Shown here: positions 30,417-30,786 of the stretch, piece by piece
How the letters are laid out: each line of letters opens with the position of its first letter
How positions within the stretch are numbered: the stretch's first letter is position 1
IMG/VR virus record: IMGVR_UViG_3300022752_004063
Span: 1-30,786 of that record
Strand: one strand, 5' to 3'
From: a virus
Length of the DNA: 30,786 bases
Notes under the pieces: model-generated
What the model was told of the DNA's origin: nothing
What the model saw: only the letters and a program-made list of their open reading frames with translations
The model's database searches: none
Position numbers and translations under genes: made by a program

Positions 30417-30786
30417 ATGTCTTTAAGAAGTGAATATTGGAGTTGCAGTCCTTTCGCAGATTGGCTTCGTGGTACGCCAAAACCCAGTGCGGGTACTAGC
30501 GAACAATGGGATGCTTGGAATAAGGAGGCCAAAACTAATCATCCTATTCGTTATTGGCTGGCTGAAGAAGCATTGGACCGAATACAAAAATTCATCAAAT
30601 GGCCCTTGGATCAACTATATGACATTAAATATTATATTAACAATCGTTGGATTAGTCGTACTCATAGTCTCACTGCTCATCCACGTGATATTAAACCGGG
30701 TGCCTGGTGCGACGTGGGCAACCGCTTTTTACCTTGTCTGTTTAATGAGCTCGTTGACTTTGTAGAAGTTGAACTAGCCTGGTGGC
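30417..30786 (+). CDS. conserved T4-like phage protein, 3' partial
   Basis: At least 123 residues, open at the window end. Blocks such as SEYWSCSPFADWLRG, HPIRYWLAEEALD, YYINNRW, AHPRDIKPG and RFLPCLFNELVDFVE are ones I remember from a hypothetical protein widespread in T4-like cyanophages. Its function is not known to me. It begins one base after the stop of the BI-1-like gene. Confidence 0.82.
   Translation, partial: MSLRSEYWSCSPFADWLRGTPKPSAGTSEQWDAWNKEAKTNHPIRYWLAEEALDRIQKFIKWPLDQLYDIKYYINNRWISRTHSLTAHPRDIKPGAWCDVGNRFLPCLFNELVDFVEVELAWW

Noticed and set aside
30430-30765. 111-aa frame at the end of the window
   Set aside because: The overlapping frame from 30417 gives a protein with blocks I recognise from T4-like phages and stays open to the end.

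Overview
The window looks like part of the genome of a lytic, T4-like tailed phage, most likely from an aquatic, AT-rich host. Grounds: tightly packed, often ATGA-overlapping small genes; 21 tRNA genes spread over one large array and several satellites; phage-typical metabolic genes (dCMP deaminase, GTP cyclohydrolase I, MazG-like pyrophosphohydrolase, SprT-like zincin, metallophosphoesterase); a dense set of 2OG-Fe(II) oxygenases; and small conserved proteins I associate with cyanophage and pelagiphage myoviruses. No capsid, tail, terminase or polymerase gene lies in the window, so family and host are inference.

Layout. (1) 1-3440: a tRNA array led by a strong sigma70-like promoter. It is interrupted by a phage RNA polymerase omega-subunit homologue (rpoZ-like), an SGNH-hydrolase-like gene whose reading frame runs through a whole tRNA-Pro gene, and a BPL_N-type glutamine-amidotransferase-like gene. 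The array also holds an armless tRNA-like element and two gene-free, apparently structured segments. (2) 3439-14953: an accessory island with frequent strand switches: eleven 2OG-Fe(II)/JmjC-like double-stranded beta-helix proteins (one apparently catalytically dead), a cupin, two PP-loop ATPases (one QueC-like), a GNAT, a small zinc-ribbon protein and a subtilisin-Hint fusion. A tRNA satellite at 5292-5612 includes a tRNA-like gene with a CUA (amber) anticodon. (3) 15116-15274: tRNA-Ala plus a chimeric tRNA-Asn whose 3' half copies tRNA-Ile2. (4) 15344-19850: a sugar/small-molecule tailoring operon: cupin, C-methyltransferase, Gfo/Idh/MocA-like protein, ArnA-type UDP-glucuronate decarboxylase homologue and flavin-dependent halogenase. 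(5) 19843-30786: co-directional phage genes: small conserved proteins, dCMP deaminase, GNAT-like protein, phosphoesterase, four glycosyltransferase-like proteins, another 2OG oxygenase, zincin, FolE, three tandem paralogues, MazG-like protein, BAX-inhibitor-1/YccA-like membrane protein and a conserved gene cut by the window end.

How it may work together. Seven promoters share TTGAC(A/T), a 17-bp spacer and a TATAAT-like -10 box. This suggests transcription by host sigma70-type RNA polymerase, which the phage omega might join. The tailoring operon, glycosyltransferases and oxygenases suggest modification of a glycan, peptide, nucleotide or surface structure; the substrate cannot be read from the sequence. 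All functional calls rest on motifs and remembered family features; no database search was run.
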